Assembly: GCA_965243345.1 (NCBI GenBank)
Contig: CBDEUR010000003.1
Coordinates: 3,720,001 to 3,784,000, forward strand
DNA from: Bin52 sp965243345
GTDB taxonomy: Bacteria; Pseudomonadota; Alphaproteobacteria; Thalassobaculales; Thalassobaculaceae
Length of the DNA: 64,000 nt
Direction of reading: 5' to 3'
Position numbers and translations under genes: made by a program
Shown here: piece after piece, positions 43,550 to 52,037 of the stretch
Layout of the letters: every line of letters starts with the position of its first letter
Position numbering within the stretch: position 1 is the stretch's first letter
The notes under the pieces: generated by a model
What the model was told of the DNA's origin: nothing
Databases searched by the model: none
The model's input: only the letters and a program-made list of their open reading frames with translations

Positions 43550-44424
43550 GTCTCCTGTTGGCCTCCCCGCCTGATCCTGACCCTGGCCGGTGTGACCGGC
43601 AGGCCCGGCACATCGACCGGGATCCGGTAGACGGTGCCGCAGTTCTCCGTCGGTCCTTCCCTGCTTCCGGTCACGACATGCAGGTCGCGCAGGTCGTCGC
43701 CCCCGAAACACACCGAGGTGACCATGGGCAGCGGCACCGGCAGGCTCCGGCGCAACTCCCCGTCCGGCTCGAAGACATCGACCCGCGAGCCGAAGGCCAT
43801 TGCCACCCACACCGAGCCGTCCTCCGCCACCGCCAGGCCGTCGGGATGACCGTTGCGGGTGCGCACGAACGGCCTCCACGGGCCGAGCCGGCCGTCGTCG
43901 CGATCGACGTCGTAGACCCGGACGACGTCGTCGCGGGCGTCGGCATGGTAGAGGCGGGCGCCGTCCGGCGAGACGCCGAGACCGTTGGTCAGGCGCACGC
44001 CACCGGCGACGGTATGCACCGAGCCGTCAAGGTCGATCATGTGCAGGTGGCCGGGCCGCACCGGGTCGCCCGAGAACACCCGGAAGGCGAGCGAACCGAC
44101 ATAGATCCGGCCCGCCCCGTCGGTGGCGAGATCGTTGAACCCGACCGCCTCGGGGGTCACGTCGGTGTCGAGCAGCACCGCCGAGTGCTGGCCGTCGAGA
44201 CTTTTCCAGGCAATGGTCCTGCCACCGACAACCAGGCCTCCCGCCTCGTGCGGCGCCATGCCACCGATGCCCCGGCGGTGCGGAAGCAGCACCGACACCT
44301 GCCCGTCACGGTCGACCCGGTGCACCCCGCCGCCGAGCACGTCGCTGAACAGCAGGCCGAGCTCCGCATCCCACACCGGCCCCTCGATGAGCCCGTAGCC
44401 GGTGGCAAGGACGTCCATGGTCAC
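43546..44424 (-). CDS. SMP-30/gluconolactonase-family beta-propeller
   Basis: This 292-residue six-bladed propeller lactonase-type protein has family motifs LIEGPVWDAELGLLFSDVLG, FNDLATDGAGRIYVGSL, LTNGLGVSPDGARLYHADA and NGHPDGLAVAEDGSVWVAMA, with the acidic and Asn residues that bind a divalent metal. It likely hydrolyses a sugar lactone or similar ester. GTG 44424 lies 1 bp after the CMD stop; ATG 44418 is an alternative. The C-terminal overlap couples it to the nitroreductase. Confidence 0.9.
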   Translation of the reverse strand: MTMDVLATGYGLIEGPVWDAELGLLFSDVLGGGVHRVDRDGQVSVLLPHRRGIGGMAPHEAGGLVVGGRTIAWKSLDGQHSAVLLDTDVTPEAVGFNDLATDGAGRIYVGSLAFRVFSGDPVRPGHLHMIDLDGSVHTVAGGVRLTNGLGVSPDGARLYHADARDDVVRVYDVDRDDGRLGPWRPFVRTRNGHPDGLAVAEDGSVWVAMAFGSRVDVFEPDGELRRSLPVPLPMVTSVCFGGDDLRDLHVVTGSREGPTENCGTVYRIPVDVPGLPVTPARVRIRRGGQQET

Positions 44425-44425
44425 C

Positions 44426-44731
44426 CTACGCGTCGTCGCCGAGCACCTCCTGGAGCACCCGACCGGCGTTCACCGCCGTGGGCCAGCCGGAATAGAAGGC
44501 GATGTGGGTGATCATCCCGAACAGCTCCTCGCGGGTGACCCCGTTGTCGAGCGCGCGCTGCAGGTGACCCTTCAGCTCCGGCGTGCGGTAGAGCGCGGCC
44601 AGGACCGAACAGGTAACCAGGCTGCGGTCGCGCTTGGAAAGTTCCGGCTGTTCCCACACGTCGCCGAACAGAACCTCGTCGCGCAGTTTGCCGAATTGCG
44701 GAATCATGTCGTAGACGGTCTTCTGTGCCAT
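44426..44731 (-). CDS. Carboxymuconolactone decarboxylase-family protein
   Basis: This 101-residue all-helical protein of the CMD/AhpD-like fold starts at ATG 44731 (MAQKTVYDMIPQF). The conserved helix pair is RDRSLVTCSVLAALYRTPEL and GVTREELFGMITHIAFYSGW. The AhpD-type CxxC is absent, with a single Cys in LVTCSV, so peroxidase-reductase activity is not supported. It ends with TAG one base before the SMP-30 start. Confidence 0.88.
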   Translation of the reverse strand: MAQKTVYDMIPQFGKLRDEVLFGDVWEQPELSKRDRSLVTCSVLAALYRTPELKGHLQRALDNGVTREELFGMITHIAFYSGWPTAVNAGRVLQEVLGDDA

Positions 44732-44766
44732 GGCGTGCAATCTCCCTTGATGTGCGTGGCAGGTGT

Positions 44767-45921
44767 TCAGAACAGACGTCGGCTTGCGAGTTCTGCGCCC
44801 TCGGCGAGGGCGCGCAGCTTGGCCCACACGACGTCGGAGGTCAGCCGGCCCATGCCGGCCGAGGTGTCGAACCCGCAGTCGGTTCCCGCCATGATCCGGG
44901 ACGGATCACCGAGGGCCTCGGCCGCCAGCTCCAGCCGGTCGGCCACCACTTCGGGATGTTCGACAAAGGTCGTGAGCGTGTCGATCGCGCCCACGATGAG
45001 GATCTGGTCCGACGCCAGCGGCTGCGAACGGAACAGCCGGATCTCGTGCGCATGGCGCGGATTGGCGAAGGGGAACAGGAACCCGCCGACATCGGCCCGC
45101 AGCAGGCTGGGAAGGATGTCGGCCAGCGGCACGTCCCGGTCATGCGGTGATTCATAGTTGCCGTAGCAGACATGCAGCCGGACCCGGTCGCGGGGCAGTC
45201 CCGCGACCATCCTGTTGATGCGTGCGATCACCCGGTCCACGAACTCGACGAACTCGGCGAGCGGCCGGTCGTGGAACAGCATGTGCCGCTCGAGCCCGAG
45301 GTCGGGTGCATCGATCTGCAGGATGAACCCGGCGTCGACCGCGGCGCGGTACTCGACCTCGAGCGCATCGGCGAGAGCGTCGAGATAGGCATCATCGTCC
45401 GGGTAGTAGGCATTGCGGATGGCTGTCGCAACGATCCCCGGCGAGGGCGCGGTCATGAACGCGTCCGCAAACGCCCCCTCGTGGCGGCCGAGCGCGTCGC
45501 GGAACACGGCGATCTCGGCGGCATTGGCCTCGGGCGCGGTGTGCCGGACCTCGCCGATCGCCTCGGGCGGTTCCATGTTGCTGACAGCGAGCCGGTCGCG
45601 CATGAAGGCGCGCCGGACCTCGGCGAACTCCGGGTAGTCGGCCAGTTCCGACCCGCCTCCGCGGTCCCAGCGGCCGCCGAACCCCGACATCCGCCGCTGC
45701 ACGTAGAGGAAGAAGGCCTCGCGAACCTGCTCGCCGTCGCTGGGGATGTCGATACCGCACTCGCGCTGGCGCTCGACCACCCAGTGGGTGGCCGCCTCGC
45801 CTTCGCGCTCCAGCACGTCGGGGTCGATCTCGCCGCCGCGGGCGCGCGCGACGTAGAGTTCCACCAGCGAGCGCGGACGCGGCAGGCTGCCGGCGTGGGT
45901 GGTGAGGATGCGGCCCGTCAT
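44767..45921 (-). CDS. Cobalamin-independent methionine synthase-type protein (MetE C-terminal-like)
   Basis: This 384-residue TIM barrel corresponds to the catalytic half of MetE, the short COG0620 form. Motifs are TTHAGSLPRPRSLVELYV, DIPSDGEQVREAFFLYV, ILQIDAPDLGLERH, LHVCYGN and the zinc-region cysteine in MAGTDCGFDTSAG. Short forms transfer methyl groups from folate or other donors to thiols. It lies 36 bp after the MetY fusion gene, which makes homocysteine, so methionine synthesis or a related thiol methylation is plausible. The methyl donor cannot be read from sequence. Confidence 0.85.
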   Translation of the reverse strand: MTGRILTTHAGSLPRPRSLVELYVARARGGEIDPDVLEREGEAATHWVVERQRECGIDIPSDGEQVREAFFLYVQRRMSGFGGRWDRGGGSELADYPEFAEVRRAFMRDRLAVSNMEPPEAIGEVRHTAPEANAAEIAVFRDALGRHEGAFADAFMTAPSPGIVATAIRNAYYPDDDAYLDALADALEVEYRAAVDAGFILQIDAPDLGLERHMLFHDRPLAEFVEFVDRVIARINRMVAGLPRDRVRLHVCYGNYESPHDRDVPLADILPSLLRADVGGFLFPFANPRHAHEIRLFRSQPLASDQILIVGAIDTLTTFVEHPEVVADRLELAAEALGDPSRIMAGTDCGFDTSAGMGRLTSDVVWAKLRALAEGAELASRRLF

Positions 45922-45957
45922 TCCGGTCCCTTCGGTATCAGGTTCCGGAGGAACCGG

Positions 45958-47787
45958 TCACGGCGCCAGGGCGGCTTCGAGGTCGGCGATGATGTCCCCG
46001 ACCGACTCGAGCCCGATCGACAGGCGAACCACGTCATCGCCGGCGCCGGCCGCGGCGCGCTGCTCGTCGGTCAGCTGCCTGTGCGTCGTCGAGGCCGGGT
46101 GCAGGATCAGCGAGCGCGTATCCCCGACATTGGCGAGATGGCTGAGCAGTTCGCACCTCTGCACGCAGCGCACGCCCGCCTCGTAGCCGCCCCGCACCCC
46201 GAAGGTGAACACGGAACCCGCGCCCTTCGGCAGGTACTTCCGTGCGAGTTCCCGGTAGGGCGAGCCCGGCAGGTCGGCGTGGGAAACCCACGAGACCGCG
46301 GGGTGTGACGCGAGGAACCCCGCCACCTCGCGGGCGTTGGCGACATGGCGCTCCATGCGCAGAGCCAGGGTCTCGATCCCCATGAGGGTGAGGTACGCGT
46401 TCATCGGCGCGAGCGTCGGGCCGAGATCGCGCAACCCCACGGCGTGGCCGTAGGTGGTGTAGGCAAGATCGCCGAAGGTCTCGAAGAAGGTCAGCCCGTG
46501 ATAGGCCGGTTCCGGCTGTGACAGCGCCGGAAACCGGTCGTTGCGAAACCAGTCGAACCGGCCGGAGTCAACGATGGCACCGCCCATCGCGTTGCCGTGT
46601 CCGGACAGGAACTTGGTCGTGGAGTGGATGACGATGTCGGCCCCGTGGTCGATGGGCTGGCACAGGTACGGCGTCGCCATGGTGTTGTCGATGATCAGCG
46701 GCACCCCGACCTCGTCCGCCACCGACTTGAGTGCCTCCATGTCGCTGACCACCCCGCCCGGGTTGGCAAGCGACTCGGCAAAGATCGCCTTCACCCCGGG
46801 TGCCACCGCTGCCTCGCGCACCGCGTCGATGTCGTCGGTGTCGACGAAGCTGCAGTGCCAGTCGAACTTGCGGAACGTCTTTCCGAACTGGGTGATCGAG
46901 CCGCCGTAGAGCCGGGTCGAGGCCACGATCCGGTCGCCCGGCTCCATCAGCGGCAGCAGCGCGACCATCTGGGCCGAATGTCCCGATGCCGTGCACGTGG
47001 TTCCGCGCCCGCCCTCGAGGCTTGCGATCCGCTCCTCGAGCACCGCCGTGGTCGGGTTCGACAGCCGGGCATAGATGTTGCCGAAGGTCTGCAGGTTGAA
47101 CAGCGACGCGGCGTGCTCGACATCGTCGAACACGAACGCGGTGGTCTGGAAGATCGGCGTCGACCGCGCCCCGGTGGTGGGATCCGGCGCCGCGCCGGCG
47201 TGGATGGCCCGGGTCTCGAACCCCGGAGGCGGAGCCTGGGTCGGAGCCGTCGGTGTCTCGACCGGACGCGCCTGGCCGACGGTTCGACGGCGCGAGCTGA
47301 TCACCTTCGAGTCGAACCCGTGCCAGGAGAGTTCCCCGAACAGGCGGGAGAACTCGATCTTCGGACAGCGGTTCATCACCACCCTGAGACCGGCGGCCTC
47401 GGCCCGGGCCGCCGCCTCGTCATTGCGCACGCCCAGCTGCATCCACACCACCCGGGCGCCATGGTTGACCGCCTCGTCCGCGATCGGTCCGGCTGCGGCC
47501 GAATTGCGGAAGATGTCCACCATGTCGACGGTCTCGGGCAGGGTGTCGAGCGATGCGTGGACCGGTTCGCCGAGGATTTCACTGCCCACCGCGCCGGGAT
47601 TGACCGGGTAGACCTTGTAGCCCTTTGCCTGCAGGTACTTCATCGCGAAGTTGGAGGGCCGGTTCCAGTTCGCGCTCGCCCCGACCATCGCGATGGTCCG
47701 CACATCGGACAGGATGCTCCGGATGAAGGCATCGGTGTAGCTGTCGTGGACCGGTACTCCGACCGGATCGTGCTCGGCCATGTTCAT
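45958..47787 (-). CDS. metY: CoA-binding domain fused to O-acetylhomoserine sulfhydrylase (MetY)
   Basis: This 609-residue two-part protein has at residues about 10-165 a Rossmann CoA-binding domain (RTIAMVGASANWNRPSNFAM, KVYPVNPGAVGSEILGEPVH, NRCPKIEF). A Pro-rich linker (about 172-187) leads to a Cys/Met-metabolism PLP enzyme (FETRAIHAGAAPDPTTGARS, LSNPTTAVLEERIASLEGG). The PLP lysine lies in HSTTKFLSGHGNAMGG and the C-terminal motif is VRLSIGLESVGDIIADL. MetY makes homocysteine from O-acetylhomoserine and sulfide. These two domains are usually separate neighbouring genes; here they share one frame with no stop. It overlaps the enoyl-CoA hydratase gene (ATGA). Confidence 0.92.
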   Translation of the reverse strand: MNMAEHDPVGVPVHDSYTDAFIRSILSDVRTIAMVGASANWNRPSNFAMKYLQAKGYKVYPVNPGAVGSEILGEPVHASLDTLPETVDMVDIFRNSAAAGPIADEAVNHGARVVWMQLGVRNDEAAARAEAAGLRVVMNRCPKIEFSRLFGELSWHGFDSKVISSRRRTVGQARPVETPTAPTQAPPPGFETRAIHAGAAPDPTTGARSTPIFQTTAFVFDDVEHAASLFNLQTFGNIYARLSNPTTAVLEERIASLEGGRGTTCTASGHSAQMVALLPLMEPGDRIVASTRLYGGSITQFGKTFRKFDWHCSFVDTDDIDAVREAAVAPGVKAIFAESLANPGGVVSDMEALKSVADEVGVPLIIDNTMATPYLCQPIDHGADIVIHSTTKFLSGHGNAMGGAIVDSGRFDWFRNDRFPALSQPEPAYHGLTFFETFGDLAYTTYGHAVGLRDLGPTLAPMNAYLTLMGIETLALRMERHVANAREVAGFLASHPAVSWVSHADLPGSPYRELARKYLPKGAGSVFTFGVRGGYEAGVRCVQRCELLSHLANVGDTRSLILHPASTTHRQLTDEQRAAAGAGDDVVRLSIGLESVGDIIADLEAALAP

Positions 47788-48578
47788 TCTCCGCTCCAGA
47801 CCGGTTCGCGCCGGTTGATGAAGGCGTCGATCCCCTCCGCCGCGTCGCGCGCCAGCATGTTCCGCGTCATCACCTCGCTCGCATAGTCATAGGCGTCCTC
47901 GATCGGCATCTCGAGCTGGCGGTAGAACGCCTCCTTGCCGATCTCGAGCACCAGCGGCGACTTGGCGACGATCCCTCCCGCCAGCGCGGCGACCTCCTCG
48001 TCGAGCTTCCCGGCAGGAACGACGCGGTTGACCAGTCCGTAACCGGCCGCGGTTTCCGCGTCGATCGTGTCCCCGGTCAGCAGCATCTCCATGACCCGCT
48101 TGCGCGGAACCGCGCGGGAGACCGCGACCATCGGCGTCGAGCAGAACAGGCCGATGTTGACACCCGGGGTGGCGAACCTGGACGTGTCCGCCGCAACGGC
48201 AAGATCACAGGTCGCAACCAGCTGGCACCCCGCCGCGGTGGCGATGCCGTGGACCCGCGCGATCACCGGCTTGGGCAGGCGCAGGATGGTCTGCATCAGC
48301 CGCGAGCAACTGGCGAACACCGCCTCGTGCGCGGCCCGGCTGTCGTTGGCACGCATCTGCTTCAGGTCGTGCCCGGCGCAGAACCCCTTGCCGGCGCCGG
48401 CGACCACCACCACCCTGACCGCGCGATCCTGCGCGATCGTGTCGAGTTCGTGCTGCAGTGCCGCCATCAGTTCGAGCGAGAGCGCGTTGTACGCATGCGG
48501 CCGGTTCAGCGTGAGCCAGGCGACCCCGTCGCGGTCCTGTCGCAACACCAGCGCGGTTTCGTCCCCGTTCGATGCCAT
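47784..48578 (-). CDS. Enoyl-CoA hydratase/isomerase-family protein
   Basis: This 264-residue crotonase-fold enzyme starts at ATG 48578. The oxyanion-hole segments are GKGFCAGHDLKQMRAN and GIATAAGCQLVATCDLAVAA. The position of the second catalytic acid holds FCSTPMVAVSRAV rather than a clear Glu, as in several non-hydratase crotonases, so the reaction may not be simple hydration. It is the first gene of the six-gene operon and overlaps the next start by 4 bp. Confidence 0.87.
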   Translation of the reverse strand: MASNGDETALVLRQDRDGVAWLTLNRPHAYNALSLELMAALQHELDTIAQDRAVRVVVVAGAGKGFCAGHDLKQMRANDSRAAHEAVFASCSRLMQTILRLPKPVIARVHGIATAAGCQLVATCDLAVAADTSRFATPGVNIGLFCSTPMVAVSRAVPRKRVMEMLLTGDTIDAETAAGYGLVNRVVPAGKLDEEVAALAGGIVAKSPLVLEIGKEAFYRQLEMPIEDAYDYASEVMTRNMLARDAAEGIDAFINRREPVWSGE

Positions 48579-48711
48579 GGCTCCATCCTCCAGGCCAGAG
48601 GGCCGGCCTGCCGCCGGCAACCTGATGGACGTCTCTATAGCACGGATGGAGCCGGTCGACCGCGACCCGGTGCGCCGGGATTTCCTGAACGGGATGGCCG
48701 GAACCCGGTCC

Positions 48712-49050
48712 CTACAGGGCGATCTCGCCTTCCTCGCCCGTCCTGATCCGCACCGTCCGGCTGACGTCGAGCACAAACAGCTTGCCGTCGCCGATGCGTC
48801 CGGTGCGCGCCGAGGCCTGGATCGCCTCGACCACCCGGTCCTCGTCGTCATCGCTGACAACGACCTCGATCTTGGTCTTGGGCACGAAATGCACGGTGTA
48901 CTCGGCGCCGCGGTAGATTTCCCGGTGACCGCCCTGGCGGCCGTATCCCTGGACCTCGCTCGCGGTCATTCCCTGGACCCCGATCCCGGCCAGCGCTTCG
49001 CGGACCGGATCGAGGCGGTGCGGTTGTATGACGGCGATGATGAGTTTCAT
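48712..49050 (-). CDS. glnK: PII nitrogen regulatory protein
   Basis: This 112-residue PII signal protein has KLIIAVIQPHRLDPVREALA, the T-loop EVQGYGRQGGHREIYRGAEY with the uridylylation tyrosine at about residue 51, and the C-terminal GKLFVLDVSRTVRIRTGEEG. It senses 2-oxoglutarate, ATP and ADP and blocks AmtB when nitrogen is plentiful. It lies 28 bp after amtB, the standard amtB-glnK pairing, so it is best called GlnK rather than GlnB. Confidence 0.95.
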   Translation of the reverse strand: MKLIIAVIQPHRLDPVREALAGIGVQGMTASEVQGYGRQGGHREIYRGAEYTVHFVPKTKIEVVVSDDDEDRVVEAIQASARTGRIGDGKLFVLDVSRTVRIRTGEEGEIAL

Positions 49051-49078
49051 GCCATGCTCCCGAATGTGACTGCGCGGC

Positions 49079-50392
49079 TCAGCTGAGGTCGTAGCCCCGT
49101 TCGCCATGCCCGGTTATGTCGAGGCCGTCGATCTCGTCTTCCGCCGAGACCCGCAAACCGGTCGTGGCGGCCACGATCCGGGCGATGATGAAGGTCATGA
49201 CCGCCGAGAGCGCGGTGATGGCGACAACACCGATCAGCTGGGTCACGAACTGGTCGCCGGCCGAGACCCCGTCGGCGAGACCGAGCCCGCCCAGAGCCGG
49301 AAGCGCCAGGACGGCAACCAGCAGCGTGCCGAGGATCCCGCCGACGCCGTGAACGGCAAACACGTCGAGCGAGTCGTCGATGTTCAGTCCCTGCTTGATC
49401 CAGGTGGTGAACCACTGGCACAGCGCGCCTGCGAGCACGCCGATCACGATTGCGCCAAACGGCCCCACGAAGCCGGAAGCCGGGGTGATGGCTGCAAGGC
49501 CGGCAACCATGCCGGTGACGATTCCCACCACGCTGGGCTTGCCGAACCGGTACCATTCGATCGCGGCCCAGACCATGGAGGCGGTCGCTGCCGAAACATG
49601 CGTGACCACCATGGCCATGCCGGCACCGCCACCCGCCGACAGCGCGCTTCCGGCGTTGAACCCGAACCAGCCGACCCACAGCATGCAGGCCCCGACGACT
49701 GTCAGGCCGGGATTGTGCGGCGGACGAAGTTCGTTGGGGAATCCGCGCCGCGGCCCGAGCACCATGACCAGCACCAGGGCCGACACCCCGGCCGTGGTGT
49801 GCACCACGATGCCGCCGGCAAAGTCCATCACGCCCATGTCGGCAAGCCAGCCGCCGCCCCATACCCAGTGGCACGCCGGGGCGTAGACCAGGATCAGCCA
49901 CAGCAGCGTGAACAGCAGGACGCCGGAGAACCGGATCCGCTCCGGAAAGGCGCCGACGATGAGCGCCGGCGTGATGATGGCGAAGGTCATCTGGAACATG
50001 AAGAACACGGTTTCCGGGATCGATCCCGCCATCGTTTCGGGACCGACGCCCGCGAGGAAGGACTTGCCGAGACCACCGATCACCGCGTGCGCGGCGCCGC
50101 CGTCGCCGAATGCCAGGCTGTAGACCACCACCAGCCACGCGATCGAGGCGAGACAGGCGACCGAGAAACAGTGCATCAGCACCGAAAGCACGTTCCTGGA
50201 CCTGACGAGGCCGGCATAGAACAGCGCGAGCCCCGGCAGTGTCATGAACAGCACAAGTGCCGTCGACGTCAGGATCCACGCGGTGTCGCCGCCTGACAGT
50301 CCGTCCTCGGCACTGGCATGACCGCTTGCGAGCAACATCACCAGCACGGTGGAAAACCCGACACTCGTCCGGGCCGATCGGCAGGTCTTCAT
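49079..50392 (-). CDS. amtB: Ammonium transporter AmtB
   Basis: This 437-residue channel has a cleavable signal peptide (VGFSTVLVMLLASGHASA) and about eleven membrane helices. Signatures are DTAWILTSTALVLFMTLPGL, DFAGGIVVHTTAGVSALVLV with the pore histidine, and FAVHGVGGILGTLLVAVLA with the second pore histidine. The C-terminal cytoplasmic tail ends near ITGHGERGYDLS. It is cotranscribed with glnK and expected under nitrogen control; no convincing sigma54 site was found in the 125 bp upstream. Confidence 0.95.
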   Translation of the reverse strand: MKTCRSARTSVGFSTVLVMLLASGHASAEDGLSGGDTAWILTSTALVLFMTLPGLALFYAGLVRSRNVLSVLMHCFSVACLASIAWLVVVYSLAFGDGGAAHAVIGGLGKSFLAGVGPETMAGSIPETVFFMFQMTFAIITPALIVGAFPERIRFSGVLLFTLLWLILVYAPACHWVWGGGWLADMGVMDFAGGIVVHTTAGVSALVLVMVLGPRRGFPNELRPPHNPGLTVVGACMLWVGWFGFNAGSALSAGGGAGMAMVVTHVSAATASMVWAAIEWYRFGKPSVVGIVTGMVAGLAAITPASGFVGPFGAIVIGVLAGALCQWFTTWIKQGLNIDDSLDVFAVHGVGGILGTLLVAVLALPALGGLGLADGVSAGDQFVTQLIGVVAITALSAVMTFIIARIVAATTGLRVSAEDEIDGLDITGHGERGYDLS

Positions 50393-50517
50393 GGTTGGAA
50401 GCCTCCTCGCTTCACGCGTTCCAGCCGCCGAACATACAGGCACATGCACACGAAGCAAGCACCGAAACAGAGTTGCCTAACATTTAATCATCATGGCATC
50501 GTACCCCCCGAGCCTGT

Positions 50518-51189
50518 ATGACCTGCGCCATGGACTGGGACCTGGTCATCTTCGACTGCGACGGGGTGCTCGTGGACAGCGAACCGATCGCACACCGGCT
50601 CCTTGTCCGGGCCCTGGACGAGGCCGGGCTGTCCGGCGCGAGAGAGCACGACTACGCCGCGTTCCTCGGCGGCAAGCTCACGCAGATCCGGTCCGCCATC
50701 GAGCAGCGGTTTTCCCGGACATTGCCGGCGGACTGGGTGGAGCGGATCTACGAGCAGCAGTTCGCCGCGTTCAGGAGGGAACTGGAGAAGATCGACGGGG
50801 TCGACATCGTGCTCGATGCGCTTGACGCCGCATCGGTGCCGTACTGCGTGGGCTCCAACGGACCGCCGGAGAAGATGGAGGTGACCCTGGGGCTCACCGG
50901 TCTGGCACCGCGGTTCTCCGGCCGGGTGTTCTCGGCCGACCACGTCGGGGCGCCGAAGCCCGCGCCCGACCTCTACCTGCACTGTGCGGACCGGATGCGC
51001 GCGCACCCGGCACGCTGTGCGGTGATCGAGGACAGCCCGCGTGGCGCCACGGCCGGCGTTGCCGCCGGAATGACCGTCTACGGGTTTGCCGCGGCGAGCG
51101 ATGCAGGTGCATTGCGCAGGGCCGGGTGCCGCGCCGTCTTCGACACCATGGCCGACCTCGTCGGACTGCTCGGGTGTTCTCCCGCCTGA
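50518..51189 (+). CDS. HAD-superfamily phosphatase (phosphoglycolate/phosphosugar type)
   Basis: This 223-residue HAD subfamily IA enzyme has motif I FDCDGVLVDSEP, motif II VGSNGP, motif III lysine in GAPKPAPDLYLH and motif IV IEDSPRGATAGVAAGM. An alpha-helical cap follows motif I. Start is ATG 50518 or ATG 50530, with the latter nearer to motif I. The substrate is probably a sugar phosphate or phosphoglycolate. It converges end to end with the next HAD gene, with no gap. Confidence 0.9.
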   Translation: MTCAMDWDLVIFDCDGVLVDSEPIAHRLLVRALDEAGLSGAREHDYAAFLGGKLTQIRSAIEQRFSRTLPADWVERIYEQQFAAFRRELEKIDGVDIVLDALDAASVPYCVGSNGPPEKMEVTLGLTGLAPRFSGRVFSADHVGAPKPAPDLYLHCADRMRAHPARCAVIEDSPRGATAGVAAGMTVYGFAAASDAGALRRAGCRAVFDTMADLVGLLGCSPA

Positions 51190-51948
51190 TCAGGCGGGCG
51201 CGGGCCGGCGCTCCGGGACCGACCGGACCGCCGCCGCCATTTCGGCGAGGCTGAAGAACAGGAAGTCCGGATTGTGCTGTTCCGCGACGACCGCGGTCGC
51301 ACCCCAGTCGCCGCCTTCGGACAGGCGCTGCCGATCGATCCAGGCCGTCGCCAGTCCGAGCCGGGCCGCCGGCACCAGGTCGTGGAACTGCGACTGCGCG
51401 GTGTGGAGAATGTCGCCGGGCGAAAATCCGAAATCTGCCTCGAGCCACTCGAGGACGGCGTGGAATCCACGCGGGTCCGGCTTGTAGCTGCCAACGTCCT
51501 GAGCCGTCATGACACCGTCGAAGGCCATGCCGAGGCGCGCGGCCGAGCCGGCAAATCCGTCGCGGTCCACGTTGGAGAGCACGAACAGGTGATACCGCGT
51601 CGCCAGCAGGCGCAACGCGGCACCGCTGTCCTCGAAGGCCGGCCAATCCGGCACCGACCCGCCGAAGGCCCGGTCCAGCGGGCCTGACGTCCGGAGCCCG
51701 AGGGCCGCGGCAATCCCACGGTGCGCCCGCTCGAGGATCCCCGGATACGGACAGTCCGGGGTTTCAGCCTGCGCGGCCGATTCCGCGCTGCTGAAGGCCT
51801 GCAGCAGGGTGGACCGGGAGATGTCGGTGCGCCCGTTGGCCCGCAGCAGCGGCTGTGCCGCCGCCCAGATGCCACCCTCCCAGTCGATCAGGGTGCCGTA
51901 GCAGTCGAATACCAGGGCCCGGAACCGGCCCAGATCATCCCGTGACAT
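51190..51948 (-). CDS. HAD hydrolase, haloacid dehalogenase type II-like
   Basis: This 252-residue enzyme starts at ATG 51948. Motif I is LVFDCYGTLIDWEGGI, the form typical of 2-haloacid dehalogenase-like HADs. Motif II is FVLSNVDRDGF, motif III SYKPDPRGFH, and the motif IV region ILHTAQSQFHDLVPA has the histidine-rich variant of this subgroup. It could dephosphorylate or dehalogenate a small acid. A longer in-frame start at 52011 exists but lacks support. Confidence 0.85.
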   Translation of the reverse strand: MSRDDLGRFRALVFDCYGTLIDWEGGIWAAAQPLLRANGRTDISRSTLLQAFSSAESAAQAETPDCPYPGILERAHRGIAAALGLRTSGPLDRAFGGSVPDWPAFEDSGAALRLLATRYHLFVLSNVDRDGFAGSAARLGMAFDGVMTAQDVGSYKPDPRGFHAVLEWLEADFGFSPGDILHTAQSQFHDLVPAARLGLATAWIDRQRLSEGGDWGATAVVAEQHNPDFLFFSLAEMAAAVRSVPERRPAPA

Positions 51949-52037
51949 GTTGCGTGTGACCTCAAGTTTGCGGTGGCGCCGTGGCGCCGAACGTCCCAGA
52001 CTGTCGATCACCCTGATCGTTGCGACAAGAGGCAGTC

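Noticed and set aside
44426..44731. AhpD-like peroxidase-reductase function for the CMD-family protein.
   Set aside because: It lacks the CxxC redox pair and has only one cysteine in the helix.
50393..50517. Sigma54 promoter ahead of amtB, expected under nitrogen control.
   Set aside because: No TGGCAC-N5-TTGC match was found on the minus strand by inspection.
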